The notes beneath the pieces were generated by a model that saw only the letters and a list, made by a program, of their open reading frames with translations, had not been told where the DNA came from and did not search any database. Both the position numbers and the translations under genes were made by a program. From a bacterium (GTDB taxonomy: Bacteria; Zhuqueibacterota; Zhuqueibacteria; Residuimicrobiales; Residuimicrobiaceae): a stretch of 45,067 nucleotides of DNA. Position 1 is the first letter of the stretch. Each line of letters opens with the position of its first letter. Shown here piece by piece: positions 36,644 through 45,067 of this stretch. The stretch lies in assembly GCA_029554865.1 (NCBI GenBank), contig JAKPUX010000264.1, forward strand, positions 1-45,067, given 5' to 3'.

Positions 36644-38095
36644 CTAAACGATCATTGACCGGTCATAATCCACTTCATACATCTCCACGGGCTGGGTTCG
36701 CCCTTTCACCTGCACACTGTCGAGGTGGATGGTGGGATACTCGCCGTCAAGCTGGCCGACCATCTCGCCCGGCACGATGATCTGGCCGGGCTTGGCCAGA
36801 CCGCAGAGCCGAGATCCGAGATTGACCACCTCGCCGATCACCGTATAGTCGAGCCGGTCCTGAGAACCCATGTGGCCGAGGATGGCCTCGCCGATGTGCA
36901 GTCCACAGCCGACCTGCAGGGTCACCTCGCCCTGGCGGCTGCGCCGGAGATTGAGCTCTCGAATGGAACGCTGGATCTCCACGGCGGCGTGAATAGCGGT
37001 GTCGGCCTGGCGCTCGCCCAGAAAAATGGCCATCACCTGGTCCCCCATGAACTTGTCGACAATCCCGTTGTTCTCCTCGACGATCCTGGCCTGCAGATCG
37101 AGATAAATATTGATCAGCTTGATGGTCTCCTCCGCGCCGAGCCGCTCGGTCATCGCTGAAAAGCTGCGGATATCGGAAAAAAGGACCGTGATCACCCGCT
37201 TCTGCCCCGCTGTGGCAGAACGAAGGTCCCCGTTGGCGGTGGAGCGGATCATCTGCAGGGTCAATTTTGAGACGAATTTCTGCATCTGCAGCTTTTCACG
37301 CAGCTGCACTATCATGGCATTGAACTCCATGGTCAACCGGCCGAGCTCGTCAGTGGCCAGGACCGGGATCTGGATATGGAGGTTGCCGCCGGTGACCTGG
37401 CGCAGCCCCCCGCCGAGCAGCTCGATCTGGGCGGTCATCCGCCGCGCGATGATAAAAATGATCACGATCGAGATGATGATCACCAGGGCTGTGGCTGAAA
37501 GAATCGCCCGGGTGACCTGCTGGATCGGACGCATGATAATATCTTTGTCAAATCCCAGCACCGTGATGCCGAGAAAGATCCGCCGGTCGCCGGCGCTCTC
37601 GCGGCGGGTGTACATGGGATGCAGATACTCGATGTTGGCACCGCGCTCCCGCACCATGGTCGACTCGAGGGCGAGCATCCAGCTGCTGTCCGCCGAGGTG
37701 AGCTTGCGATAGAGCCGTTCGGTGTTGGTGTGGGCGATGATGATGCCCGAGCGGTCGATCACACCGACGTAAGCGAGGCCGGCAATGTTCTCGTTGTAGA
37801 CCGAGAGGATCGACTCCCGGATGTGGCCGAGCTGGAGCGAACTGCTGTTGGCGTCCATGTCGGTGCGGTAATAGAGGAGCAGGTCATCCTTGATCGCCGT
37901 GGAGACGTGCTGCATGACCATGGTGCAGGTCTCGGCGAGACGTTCGTTGAGGATGCTCTTGCCCTGCTGGATGACGACAAAACTCAACACCGACATCAGA
38001 CCGATGAAAAGCAGTCCGATGGTCAGGATCAGCTTGACCCGCAGGGGGGCTGACTCGAACCAGCGGAAGATATGTCGCGATCCAGAACCCATCAT
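36644..38095 (-). CDS. Membrane adenylate cyclase with Cache-like sensor and HAMP
   Basis: This encodes 483 aa. Two membrane helices (about 21-43 and 200-217) enclose a periplasmic sensor of about 155 residues with Cache-like phrases (AGLAYVGVIDRSGIIIAHTN). A HAMP domain (about 218-270) joins a class III cyclase. The metal aspartates are D308 (LFSDIRSF) and D352 (KFMGDQVM). K348 and T418 mark adenine specificity. N425 and R429 (VVNLGSRL) are the transition-state pair. It probably makes cAMP in response to an external signal. The ligand is unknown. Confidence 0.9.
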   Translation of the reverse strand: MMGSGSRHIFRWFESAPLRVKLILTIGLLFIGLMSVLSFVVIQQGKSILNERLAETCTMVMQHVSTAIKDDLLLYYRTDMDANSSSLQLGHIRESILSVYNENIAGLAYVGVIDRSGIIIAHTNTERLYRKLTSADSSWMLALESTMVRERGANIEYLHPMYTRRESAGDRRIFLGITVLGFDKDIIMRPIQQVTRAILSATALVIIISIVIIFIIARRMTAQIELLGGGLRQVTGGNLHIQIPVLATDELGRLTMEFNAMIVQLREKLQMQKFVSKLTLQMIRSTANGDLRSATAGQKRVITVLFSDIRSFSAMTERLGAEETIKLINIYLDLQARIVEENNGIVDKFMGDQVMAIFLGERQADTAIHAAVEIQRSIRELNLRRSRQGEVTLQVGCGLHIGEAILGHMGSQDRLDYTVIGEVVNLGSRLCGLAKPGQIIVPGEMVGQLDGEYPTIHLDSVQVKGRTQPVEMYEVDYDRSMIV

Positions 38096-38155
38096 CCTAC
38101 TCGCCCAAGGGTCATTCAGGCTGTCGTGTCCAGGCGGTGCAGGCGGCAGCGCCGG

Positions 38156-39640
38156 TCATTTGCGGGTGAAATTGGCGAGGCGCTCGCAAACCAGATCCTG
38201 CAGGTGGTTGGCCGTGCCGGTCGGCACGTTATAGTTGTTGACGATCATGGAAAAGACCAGCAGCTCGTTGTCACGGGTGGTCACATAGCCGGAAAGGGCG
38301 CGTACGCGTCCGATCAGACCGGTCTTGGCCCTTACATTGCCCTTGGCCGCTGTTCCGCGCATGCGCCCCTTCAAGGTGCCGTCGACGCCGGCCACCGGCA
38401 GGCTGTCGTAATAAGCCTGGCCGGCCGGTTGCTCGCGCATATGACGCAGCAGCAAAATGATGCTCATCGGCGAGACCAGGTTCTGGCGGGAAAGCCCGGA
38501 ACCATCGGCCGCGTAGAACTGCTGCGGCGTGATCCCGGCGGGCTCAAAGAGCTGCTTGGCCGCCTTTTCGCCGGCCTCGGCGCTGCCGCTGCCCTCGAGC
38601 TCGCGGCCCACCGTGCGCAGAAGAAGCTCGGCGAAGAGGTTGTTGCTGTCCTTGTTGATCTTGTGGACGATCTCGCTCAGGGGCGGCGAGGTGTGCGAGG
38701 CCAGCTGCACGGTCTTGTATTCGACCGGGAGGTAGCCCGGCAACTCGTCGATTTCAAAGGCCTCCTCATAGACGCGGATACCGCGGCTGAGCAGAATCTC
38801 GCGCAGCACCGTGGCCGTATACTTGGCCGGATTTTCCACTGTAATCCAGTCGCGCCGCTCCTTGCTGCCCTGACTGATCGTGCCCTCGCAGATAATCTTG
38901 TTGCTGCCCGGATCGCGCCAGAAACCAAGCTTGCTGCGCGAGCCCGTCGTCACCCGGTTGACAATCTGCACATAGGCGGTATTGGGCTCAAGACGGTAGC
39001 GGGCGGCTGCGCCGAGGCTGTCGCCAGGCATGAAGATGAGGTCAACGCAGTTGTCATTGAAGGTCAGGGCGCTGATCTGGGCGGAGTAGTAATCGGTGAG
39101 GTCATCCCAGGCCCAGCCGGCTCCGATGCGGCCGTCGCTGAAGTAGCGGCCGTCGCCGATGACCTTGCCGGTGATGGCGGTGATTTTGCGCGCCTGCAGG
39201 CTGTCCGCCCAGCGCTCAAAGACCGCAGTGATTTTGCCATTCTCCCAGCGCCCGCTCAGCGAGGGATCGCCACAGCCCCTGATGATCAGATCCCCCTCCA
39301 GCACCCCCTCCGCCGAAATCAGCCCGTGCGCCAGCAGCCGGGTGACGTAGCGGAAATCGGGCCCCAGACCGAGCAGACCGGCGGCGGTGGTGAAAAGCTT
39401 CATGTTCGAGGCGGGCATGAAAGCCTTGTTTTCGTTGCGCAAATAGAAATATTCACCCGTCAGGGTGGACTGCACCGCGACGCCCCAGTGGGCCGCACTG
39501 AACGAGGGATCTGAAAAGATGTACTCCAGGTCGTTGCGGATCTTGATCAGGGCCTCCTGCGAGTCATCGAGGGGCGGACCGGCGAGGACGGCAGCAGTGC
39601 AGAGGAGCAGACAGAGAAGCGCCAGGATTTTCGGATTCAT
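38156..39640 (-). CDS. dacB: D-alanyl-D-alanine carboxypeptidase/endopeptidase (PBP4, S13)
   Basis: This encodes 494 aa with signal peptide MNPKILALLCLLLCTAAVLA. The serine motif SNMK (S78-K81) follows MPA. The SxN motif is SNN in KDSNNLFAE. The KTG motif is at 439-441 (RAKTGLIGR). The long insertion between SxxK and SxN is typical of family S13. It trims or cleaves cross-linked peptidoglycan in the periplasm. It is the first gene of the right-hand minus-strand run, about 60 nt before the cyclase gene. Confidence 0.93.
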   Translation of the reverse strand: MNPKILALLCLLLCTAAVLAGPPLDDSQEALIKIRNDLEYIFSDPSFSAAHWGVAVQSTLTGEYFYLRNENKAFMPASNMKLFTTAAGLLGLGPDFRYVTRLLAHGLISAEGVLEGDLIIRGCGDPSLSGRWENGKITAVFERWADSLQARKITAITGKVIGDGRYFSDGRIGAGWAWDDLTDYYSAQISALTFNDNCVDLIFMPGDSLGAAARYRLEPNTAYVQIVNRVTTGSRSKLGFWRDPGSNKIICEGTISQGSKERRDWITVENPAKYTATVLREILLSRGIRVYEEAFEIDELPGYLPVEYKTVQLASHTSPPLSEIVHKINKDSNNLFAELLLRTVGRELEGSGSAEAGEKAAKQLFEPAGITPQQFYAADGSGLSRQNLVSPMSIILLLRHMREQPAGQAYYDSLPVAGVDGTLKGRMRGTAAKGNVRAKTGLIGRVRALSGYVTTRDNELLVFSMIVNNYNVPTGTANHLQDLVCERLANFTRK

Positions 39641-39806
39641 GTTGGATCTACCCAGGATAAGAAAATCAATTTACTGAAATTAGAGAAAATTCACCAAAGA
39701 ATCAAGCCTTTTATGGCCGTGTCAGAAGAGAGGAGGATTCTCTTTCTTTTATATGCAAAAATGTGTAAATTTGCGGAAATTAATTTAACCGAGAGCCTCA
39801 ACACTG

Positions 39807-40964
39807 ATGAAACACAGCGGATTTATCCTCTTTCTCAGCATCGCCCTCATCCTCTACACCTGGATGAACTGGTACCTCATCCGGCGCGGCCTTCAGGCCC
39901 TGCCGGGCCCATCGGGGCTGCGCAGCGCCTTCACCATCCTCATCATCCTGCTCGCAGCGGCCTACCCCCTGGGCCGGCTCTGCGAACGCAGCCTCAATAC
40001 CGGCTTGGGCGCTTTCCTCGTCCACATCGGCGCCTATTATACGGCCGTGCTGATTTTCGCACTGCTCGCCCTCATCATCATCGATCTCGTCCGGCTCGCC
40101 GACCATTTCTTCCCCTTTCTGCCGGCGGCCTGGCATGAGGCCCGCAGCAGCGCGCGCACCCTGCTCCTGGCCGGCGTCGCCGCCCTCACCCTCATCCTGA
40201 CCCTGGCCGGTGCCATCAACGCCCGCCATCCCCGCGTGCGCCACCTCGACATCGCCATCGACAAACAGGCCCCCTTCCGGCATACGCGCCTGCTCCTCGC
40301 CACCGACATCCACCTCGGTACCCTGGTCCATAACTCGCGCATGCAGGAGCTGGTCAGCCTCATGCAGGCGCAAAATCCCGATCTCATCCTCTTCGGGGGC
40401 GACCTTTTCGACGAGGACATCCTCTCGCTCTCGCGGCAGAACATGGCCGAGGTGCTCCGTCAGCTCCAGCCGCCCCACGGCGTCTATGCCATCATGGGCA
40501 ACCATGAACACATCAGCGGCAGCAAGGAGGCCGTCCGCTACATGGAGGAGTCCGGGATTACCGTGCTGCGTGACCGCGCGGTGCGGGTGGCGGAGGCCTT
40601 CTGGCTCATCGGCCGGGAGGACCGACAAGCCGTCTTTATGGGCTCCGGGCGGCAACCCCTGGCGGAAATCATGGCGGGGATCGACCGCCGCGAGCCCCTC
40701 ATCCTGCTCGATCATCAGCCCTTCCATCTCGAGGAGGCTGTGAAAGAGGGCATCGATCTGCAGCTCTCTGGCCATACCCATCATGGCCAGTTCTTCCCCT
40801 TCAACCTGATCACCGGGGCGATGTATGAGATGAGCTGGGGCTATCTGCGCAAGGGCAGCAGCCACTTTTATGTCTCATGCGGCGCCGGCACCTGGGGACC
40901 GCCGGTCCGGCTCGGCAGCCGCCCCGAGATCGTCGTCATCGACCTCACCTTCAACAAAAAGTGA
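39807..40964 (+). CDS. Membrane-anchored metallophosphoesterase (YkuE-like)
   Basis: This encodes 385 aa. Four N-terminal membrane helices lie in about residues 5-145. The phosphoesterase domain has every metal motif: LLLATDIHLGT, LILFGGDLFDED, AIMGNHEHISG and LSGHTHHGQFF, ending FYVSCGAGTWGPPVRLG. Such enzymes act on phosphodiesters or phospholipids at the membrane, and the exact substrate is unknown. It stands divergent from dacB, with a 166-bp spacer between them. Its ribosome site is weak. It precedes the radical SAM gene by 16 nt. Confidence 0.9.
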   Translation: MKHSGFILFLSIALILYTWMNWYLIRRGLQALPGPSGLRSAFTILIILLAAAYPLGRLCERSLNTGLGAFLVHIGAYYTAVLIFALLALIIIDLVRLADHFFPFLPAAWHEARSSARTLLLAGVAALTLILTLAGAINARHPRVRHLDIAIDKQAPFRHTRLLLATDIHLGTLVHNSRMQELVSLMQAQNPDLILFGGDLFDEDILSLSRQNMAEVLRQLQPPHGVYAIMGNHEHISGSKEAVRYMEESGITVLRDRAVRVAEAFWLIGREDRQAVFMGSGRQPLAEIMAGIDRREPLILLDHQPFHLEEAVKEGIDLQLSGHTHHGQFFPFNLITGAMYEMSWGYLRKGSSHFYVSCGAGTWGPPVRLGSRPEIVVIDLTFNKK

Positions 40965-40980
40965 TTGGGCGGGTGTCCGC

Positions 40981-41922
40981 ATGAGCGATCTCTATCAGGC
41001 CTACAGGTCATGCACCCTCTGCCCGCGCGAATGCCGGGTCGACCGGACGTCCGGCAGGCTGGGGATCTGCGGGGAATCGGCCGAACTGCGCATCGCCTCC
41101 ATCGAAGCCCATTTCGGTGAAGAGCCCCCGATCAGCGGCACCCACGGTTCGGGCACCCTCTTTTTCAGCGGCTGCACCCTGCTCTGCAGTTTTTGCCAGA
41201 ATTACCAGATCTCCTGCTTCCACATCGGAGACCGGACGACAGTGGAAAAGGCGGCCGATCAGGTCGCCGATCTGGTAAAGCGCCGGGGGATCCACAACCT
41301 CAATCTGGTCACGCCGGACCATTTCCTGCCGCACGCCATCGACCTCATCCAGCGCCTGCGCACCCGGGGAATCGCCCTCCCCGTCGTTTTCAACAGCTCG
41401 GGATTTGAAAAGGTGGAGCTCCTGCGCCAGACGGAGGAGTATGCCGACATCTATCTGCCGGATTTCAAATACAGCGACGCGGAGCTGGCGCACGCGCTCT
41501 CGCACTGCCGCTCCTATCCCCTGGTCGCACTCGATGCCATTGCGGAGATGGTGAAACAGAAGGGATTTCTTGACCACTTTTCCGAGGGACGGGCGATTGC
41601 GAGCCGGGGCGTGCTGGTCCGCCACCTCGTCCTGCCCGGCCAGACCGCCAACTCGATCGAGGCCCTCTCGATGCTCTTTGCAGAATTCGGCCCGGAACTT
41701 CCCCTGAGCCTGATGTCGCAGTACCGGCCCGCCCGGATGGTCAAACAGGCGGAGCTCAATCGCCCCCTCCGGCCCGAGGAGTTCAGCCGCGTCTACAACC
41801 ACCTCCTCGAACTCGGCTTTAAAAACTGCTTCGTTCAGCACATGGAGGGCTCCCCCGAGGAGGAGGATCCCTTTCTTCCAGATTTCAACCGCGAACGCCC
41901 CTTCAAGGGCAATCTGCGCTGA
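40981..41922 (+). CDS. pflX: Radical SAM protein of the PflX (COG1313) family
   Basis: This encodes 313 aa. The cluster motif is SGCTLLCSFCQNYQIS (CxxxCxxC), preceded by an N-terminal Cys block CTLCPRECRVDR and CGES, as in PflX-like proteins. These are often annotated as pyruvate formate-lyase activating homologues, but their real substrates are unclear. The C-terminal region (FVQHMEGSPEEEDPFLPDF) is family-typical. The ribosome site is weak. No formate lyase or peptide precursor is near, and it is 13 kb from the PqqD-like gene. Confidence 0.85.
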   Translation: MSDLYQAYRSCTLCPRECRVDRTSGRLGICGESAELRIASIEAHFGEEPPISGTHGSGTLFFSGCTLLCSFCQNYQISCFHIGDRTTVEKAADQVADLVKRRGIHNLNLVTPDHFLPHAIDLIQRLRTRGIALPVVFNSSGFEKVELLRQTEEYADIYLPDFKYSDAELAHALSHCRSYPLVALDAIAEMVKQKGFLDHFSEGRAIASRGVLVRHLVLPGQTANSIEALSMLFAEFGPELPLSLMSQYRPARMVKQAELNRPLRPEEFSRVYNHLLELGFKNCFVQHMEGSPEEEDPFLPDFNRERPFKGNLR

Positions 41923-41967
41923 TCCAGCCCCCGCCGGCCGGCCGCCCCAAGCCCCTCCGCCTGCCGC

Positions 41968-43344
41968 TCACTCCAACCCGTACTCCTTGAGCTTCTCCCG
42001 AAGTGTCGAGCGCGAGATATTGAGGGCCTTGGCGGTCCTGGACTTGTTGTTGTGGTATTTCTCCAGGGTGCGCAGAACATGCTGGCGCTCGATCTCCGCC
42101 AGGGTCTCCCCATCGGCATTGACCGTGCCGGGTGTACGCGCTGCCGGGGGAGCCGGCACCGCCGCCGGCATCTCGACCGGCTCAAGATGGAGGAGTTCGG
42201 GCGTGATTTCCTCCCGCTTGCAGAGAATCACCGCGCGTTCGAGGACGTTCTTGAGCTCGCGCACATTGCCCGGCCAGGTATAGCGCAGCATCATTTCCGC
42301 CGCCTCGGCCGAAATACCCTTGATCGACCGGTTGAATTCGCGGTTGTTCTGCTCGATGAAGAGCTTGGCCATCGGCAGGATATCCTCCGGATGCTCGCGC
42401 AGGGCGGGCAACATGATGACCATCACCTTGAGCCGGTAGAGCAGATCCTCGCGGAAGAGTCCGTCGCGTACACAGGCTTCCAGATTCTGGTTGGTGGCGG
42501 CGATGATGCGCACATCGATGGTGATGTCGGAGGTGCCGCCGATGCGCCGGAAGGTGCTGCTTTCCAGCACCCGCAGGAGTTTGGGCTGCAGGGAGATCTT
42601 CATGCTCGAAATCTCGTCCAGAAAGATGGTGCCGCCGTGGGCCAGCTCAAAGAGGCCGCGCTTGGTCCCCTTGGCGTCGGTGAAAGCCCCCTTTTCATAG
42701 CCGAAAAGTTCGCTCTCCAGCAGGTTCTCCGGGATGGCGGCGCAGTTGATCTTGATCATCGGCTTCTCGGCGCGGGCGCTGGCCGCATGGATGGCATCGG
42801 CAACCAGCTCCTTGCCGGTGCCGCTCTCCCCCTCCAGCAGTACCGAGGTGCGCGGGGTCTCGGCGATGATCTTGACCAGATTGAGCACCTCCTGGATGGC
42901 GGCGCTCTCACCATAGAGGCCCGATTCCGGCGCCCGGCGGCGCTGCTGCTCCTTCAGACGGGCGACCTCCAGCTTGAGGCGATGGGTCTCGAGGGCCTTG
43001 GCCACCACCAGTTTGAGTTCGTCCAGCTCGAAGGGTTTGAGCAGATAATCATAGGCCCCCGATTTGAGAGCCTCCACTGCGGGACGGGCGTCGGTGAGGG
43101 CGGTGATCATGATCACCAGCAGCTCCGGCTGGAGCTCACGGATGCGCGCCAGCACCTCCAGACCGCTCTTGCGGGGCAGCTTGATGTCAAGCAGGACCAG
43201 GTCGATCAGCCCCTTCTCGATCCGCGTCAGCGCCTCCTCCCCGCTCGCTGCGGTCTTGACGAAGTAGCCCTCCCTCTTCATCACATCAGCGATGGTTTTG
43301 CAGAGATCCTCATTATCCTCGACGACGAGAATGCTCGCCTTCAT
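41968..43344 (-). CDS. NtrC-family sigma54 response regulator
   Basis: This encodes 458 aa. The receiver domain has phospho-acceptor D53 (LVLLDIKLPRKSG). The AAA+ domain follows with Walker A GESGTGKE (about 172-179), the sigma54 loop GAFTDA (219-224, in place of GAFTGA) and Walker B TIFLDEIS. The C-terminal Fis-type helix-turn-helix is at about 416-458 (NNKSRTAKALNISRSTLREK). It overlaps the kinase gene upstream by 4 nt (ATGA), so the two form one system. The target promoters are not apparent. Confidence 0.95.
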   Translation of the reverse strand: MKASILVVEDNEDLCKTIADVMKREGYFVKTAASGEEALTRIEKGLIDLVLLDIKLPRKSGLEVLARIRELQPELLVIMITALTDARPAVEALKSGAYDYLLKPFELDELKLVVAKALETHRLKLEVARLKEQQRRRAPESGLYGESAAIQEVLNLVKIIAETPRTSVLLEGESGTGKELVADAIHAASARAEKPMIKINCAAIPENLLESELFGYEKGAFTDAKGTKRGLFELAHGGTIFLDEISSMKISLQPKLLRVLESSTFRRIGGTSDITIDVRIIAATNQNLEACVRDGLFREDLLYRLKVMVIMLPALREHPEDILPMAKLFIEQNNREFNRSIKGISAEAAEMMLRYTWPGNVRELKNVLERAVILCKREEITPELLHLEPVEMPAAVPAPPAARTPGTVNADGETLAEIERQHVLRTLEKYHNNKSRTAKALNISRSTLREKLKEYGLE

Positions 43345-44798
43345 TTACTCTCTTCCTCCGTAGGCAGTATGACGCGAAAAGTGGTCCCCTCACCGAGTTT
43401 GCTGGAGACGCTGATCTCCCCGTTGTGTGCGGCGATGATGCGGTAGACGATCGAAAGCCCGAGGCCCGTCCCCTGCGCCTTGGTGGTGTAAAAGGGGTCG
43501 AAAATAACCTCCAGGTTCTCCTCCGGAATGCCGACCCCCGAGTCCGTCACGGTGATCTCGACAAAACGGCGGTCCGGATCGGCCCCGGCCGCAGGCGAGC
43601 GCAGGGCGGTGCCGCGGCTGGGTCCGGCCTGAATCACCAGCTCCCCCCCCTCCTCCATGGCGTCGATGGCATTGATGATGAGGTTGAGGATTACCTGCTG
43701 GATCTGGTGAAAATCAGCAAAGACCGCCGGAGTTTCGGCCGGGATCAACGGAATGAAGCGGATCTCCTTCTCCTGGAGGCGCTTGTCAACCAGGGTCATG
43801 ACCTCGTGAAGGATGTCCTGGATGCGATGCAGCTTGAGCTGGGGCGGCCGCGGCCGGGCATAGTCAAAAAAGGTCTTGAGCAGCTCGTCGAGGCGGTTGA
43901 CCTGGCGGACGATGCGCTCGAGATAGTCGTAGCTCTCCTCCTCCGGGTCGAGGTCCTGCTGCAGGGTCTGGGCCATGGCCTTGATGCCGGCAAGAGGATT
44001 CTTGATCTCGTGGGCGATGCCGGAGGCGAGGACACCGAGGGAGGCAAGGCGGTCCATGCGCATCACTTCGGCTTGCATGCGTTTGATCAGGGAGATGTCC
44101 CTGAAGCTGAGGATGGTGCCGGTGCGGTCACCGAGCTCGTCGAGCAGAGGAGTGACCGTAAAGCCGATATAGGTTTCATAGCCGGCGGGGGTTTTGAGAG
44201 GCAGCTCGCGGTTGGTGGGGAAATCACCACGCACCACCCGCTGCAGAAAGATGCCCGCTGCCTCTTCGCCCACAATCTGTTCGAGCGGGCTGCCGACGGC
44301 CTGACGGGCGCTGCAGTTCAGCACCTCACCGGCGGCGGCGTTGAAGGAGGTGATCCGCCCCTCCAGATCGATGGTGATCAGCCCGGCCTGGATGCTCTTG
44401 AGGATGCTCTCCTGAAAGTTCTTCAGCCCGGTGATCTGTTGTTCGAGGACCATGCGCTCGTTGATGTCGCGGGAGATGCCGATCGCCCCGGTGACATGAC
44501 CCCCCTCGCGGATGGGGGTCATGTTGGTCGAGAAGTAAAGGGGGGTGCCGCTCTCACCGACAAAACGCGCCTCGAAGGTGCGCGCCGAGCCCTGCAAGGT
44601 CTCCTGCAGCATCCTTTCCACCCGGCTGCGGTCGGGAGGATGGACGAGATCGAGCAGCGGGGCAGCGGCGAGGGCCCTCTTCTTCATGCCGGAGAAAAGG
44701 GCGAACTGACGGTTGCAGTAGATCAGTCCGCCGGAGGGGCTCACGGCGAAGACCATATCCTGCACGCTTTCGATCAGTTCCTGATAGTCAAATTCCAT
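43341..44798 (-). CDS. Soluble PAS-PAS sensor histidine kinase
   Basis: This encodes 485 aa with no membrane helix, so it senses a cytoplasmic signal. Two PAS domains (about 8-115 and 130-235) lead to the HisKA helix with H263 in ASGIAHEIKNPLAG. The ATPase domain has the N box IQQVILNLIINAIDAM, the G1 box DSGVGIPEENL and the G2 box GTGLGLSIVYRII. It phosphorylates the NtrC-like partner. The gene upstream looks like a related, histidine-less module. Confidence 0.93.
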   Translation of the reverse strand: MEFDYQELIESVQDMVFAVSPSGGLIYCNRQFALFSGMKKRALAAAPLLDLVHPPDRSRVERMLQETLQGSARTFEARFVGESGTPLYFSTNMTPIREGGHVTGAIGISRDINERMVLEQQITGLKNFQESILKSIQAGLITIDLEGRITSFNAAAGEVLNCSARQAVGSPLEQIVGEEAAGIFLQRVVRGDFPTNRELPLKTPAGYETYIGFTVTPLLDELGDRTGTILSFRDISLIKRMQAEVMRMDRLASLGVLASGIAHEIKNPLAGIKAMAQTLQQDLDPEEESYDYLERIVRQVNRLDELLKTFFDYARPRPPQLKLHRIQDILHEVMTLVDKRLQEKEIRFIPLIPAETPAVFADFHQIQQVILNLIINAIDAMEEGGELVIQAGPSRGTALRSPAAGADPDRRFVEITVTDSGVGIPEENLEVIFDPFYTTKAQGTGLGLSIVYRIIAAHNGEISVSSKLGEGTTFRVILPTEEESK

Positions 44799-44825
44799 GG
44801 CATCGGCCTGCGCTGGAGTGCTTCG

Positions 44826-45067
44826 TCACGCGGTCAGGGTGGTTGTGGTAAAGATCTCGCTTTCGGGAAATTTTTCATCAATCATGCGCACGAGGCGGCG
44901 GCTGCTGGTGACCACGGCATCGAGGTCGAGGCGCTGCTGCTCGTTCAGCCCCTCCGGCTGGGCGCGGCGCAGCTCGGCAGTGAGCCGGGCGATGGTGCCG
45001 GCGGCGATGCGCAGGTCATCGCTCCAGCGCGCCTCGGGCACTGCCGCTGCAGGGGCGCTCTGCGCCG
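44826..45067 (-). CDS. C-terminus of a protein with a degenerate HisKA-like helix pair, 5' end beyond window
   Basis: Only the last 80 residues are visible. The frame is open to the right edge. A GTG at 45041 is not a convincing start because the Ala/Pro-rich upstream sequence continues in frame. WSDDLRIAAGTIARL and EGLNEQQRLDLDAVVTSSRR then LVRMIDEKF follow the dimerisation pattern of HisKA (SHELRTPLNAI then LNxxQxxxL). The phospho-accepting His is Asp here and the Pro is Ala. It ends soon after, with no ATPase domain. It lies 27 nt before the kinase gene, so it may modulate it. Confidence 0.5.
   Translation of the reverse strand, partial: AQSAPAAAVPEARWSDDLRIAAGTIARLTAELRRAQPEGLNEQQRLDLDAVVTSSRRLVRMIDEKFPESEIFTTTTLTA

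Noticed and set aside
39713..40138. Plus-strand frame overlapping the start of the metallophosphoesterase gene
   Set aside because: Most of it is a shadow of that gene in another frame and it shows no domain.

Overview
The window is GC-rich, densely packed bacterial chromosome, most of it coded on the minus strand. The gene content suggests a member of the FCB group, close in style to Calditrichota or candidate phylum KSB1. It has a PorV/PorQ-type outer-membrane barrel, a cargo-like protein ending in a type IX secretion-style (SYPNP) sorting domain, DUF5683-like proteins, and a TPR lipoprotein beginning CAYYNTFYNA. The phylum assignment is an inference. I saw no rRNA, tRNA, CRISPR array, insertion sequence or phage genes.

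Region 1 (1-11,500, minus) is a surface and secretion cluster. In transcription order it holds a PorV-like barrel, a 1023-aa M6-like protein whose zinc motif has been lost, a fusion of an HExxH peptidase, a TolB-like propeller and an Omp85-like barrel, two tandem DUF5683-like proteins, and a GH31 alpha-xylosidase with a PA14 insert that runs off the left edge. A 567-bp non-coding gap (11,499-12,065) upstream of porV carries a nested palindrome and a terminator-like hairpin.

Region 2 (12,066-25,167, minus) is a long housekeeping run with short gaps and many ATGA overlaps. In order it holds ecfT, truA, transaldolase, an HtrA-like protease, purB, purC, pssA, a DUF4321 protein, two TatA-like proteins, gatA, gatB, efp, accB, accC and gcvH. 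It mixes translation, purine, phospholipid, fatty-acid and export functions.

Region 3 (25,340-27,765, plus) is a three-gene island with its own good sigma70-type promoter and a terminator hairpin: a PqqD-family protein, an M29 aminopeptidase and an M55 D-aminopeptidase. No radical SAM enzyme or precursor peptide accompanies them. This is the most suggestive candidate for an undescribed small peptide-handling system.

Region 4 (27,786-39,640, minus) holds envelope and pyrimidine genes. In order they are a PBP4-type dacB, a HAMP adenylate cyclase, a barrel-TPR fusion, a NusG-domain-II protein with a Gx transporter, a large TPR lipoprotein, pyrK, pyrD, rlpA and cdsA. cdsA and pssA supply consecutive steps of phospholipid synthesis.

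Region 5 (39,807-45,067) has a membrane metallophosphoesterase and a PflX-like radical SAM protein on the plus strand. They converge on an NtrC-type regulator with its soluble PAS kinase. At the right edge is the end of a gene that looks like a HisKA domain without its histidine.
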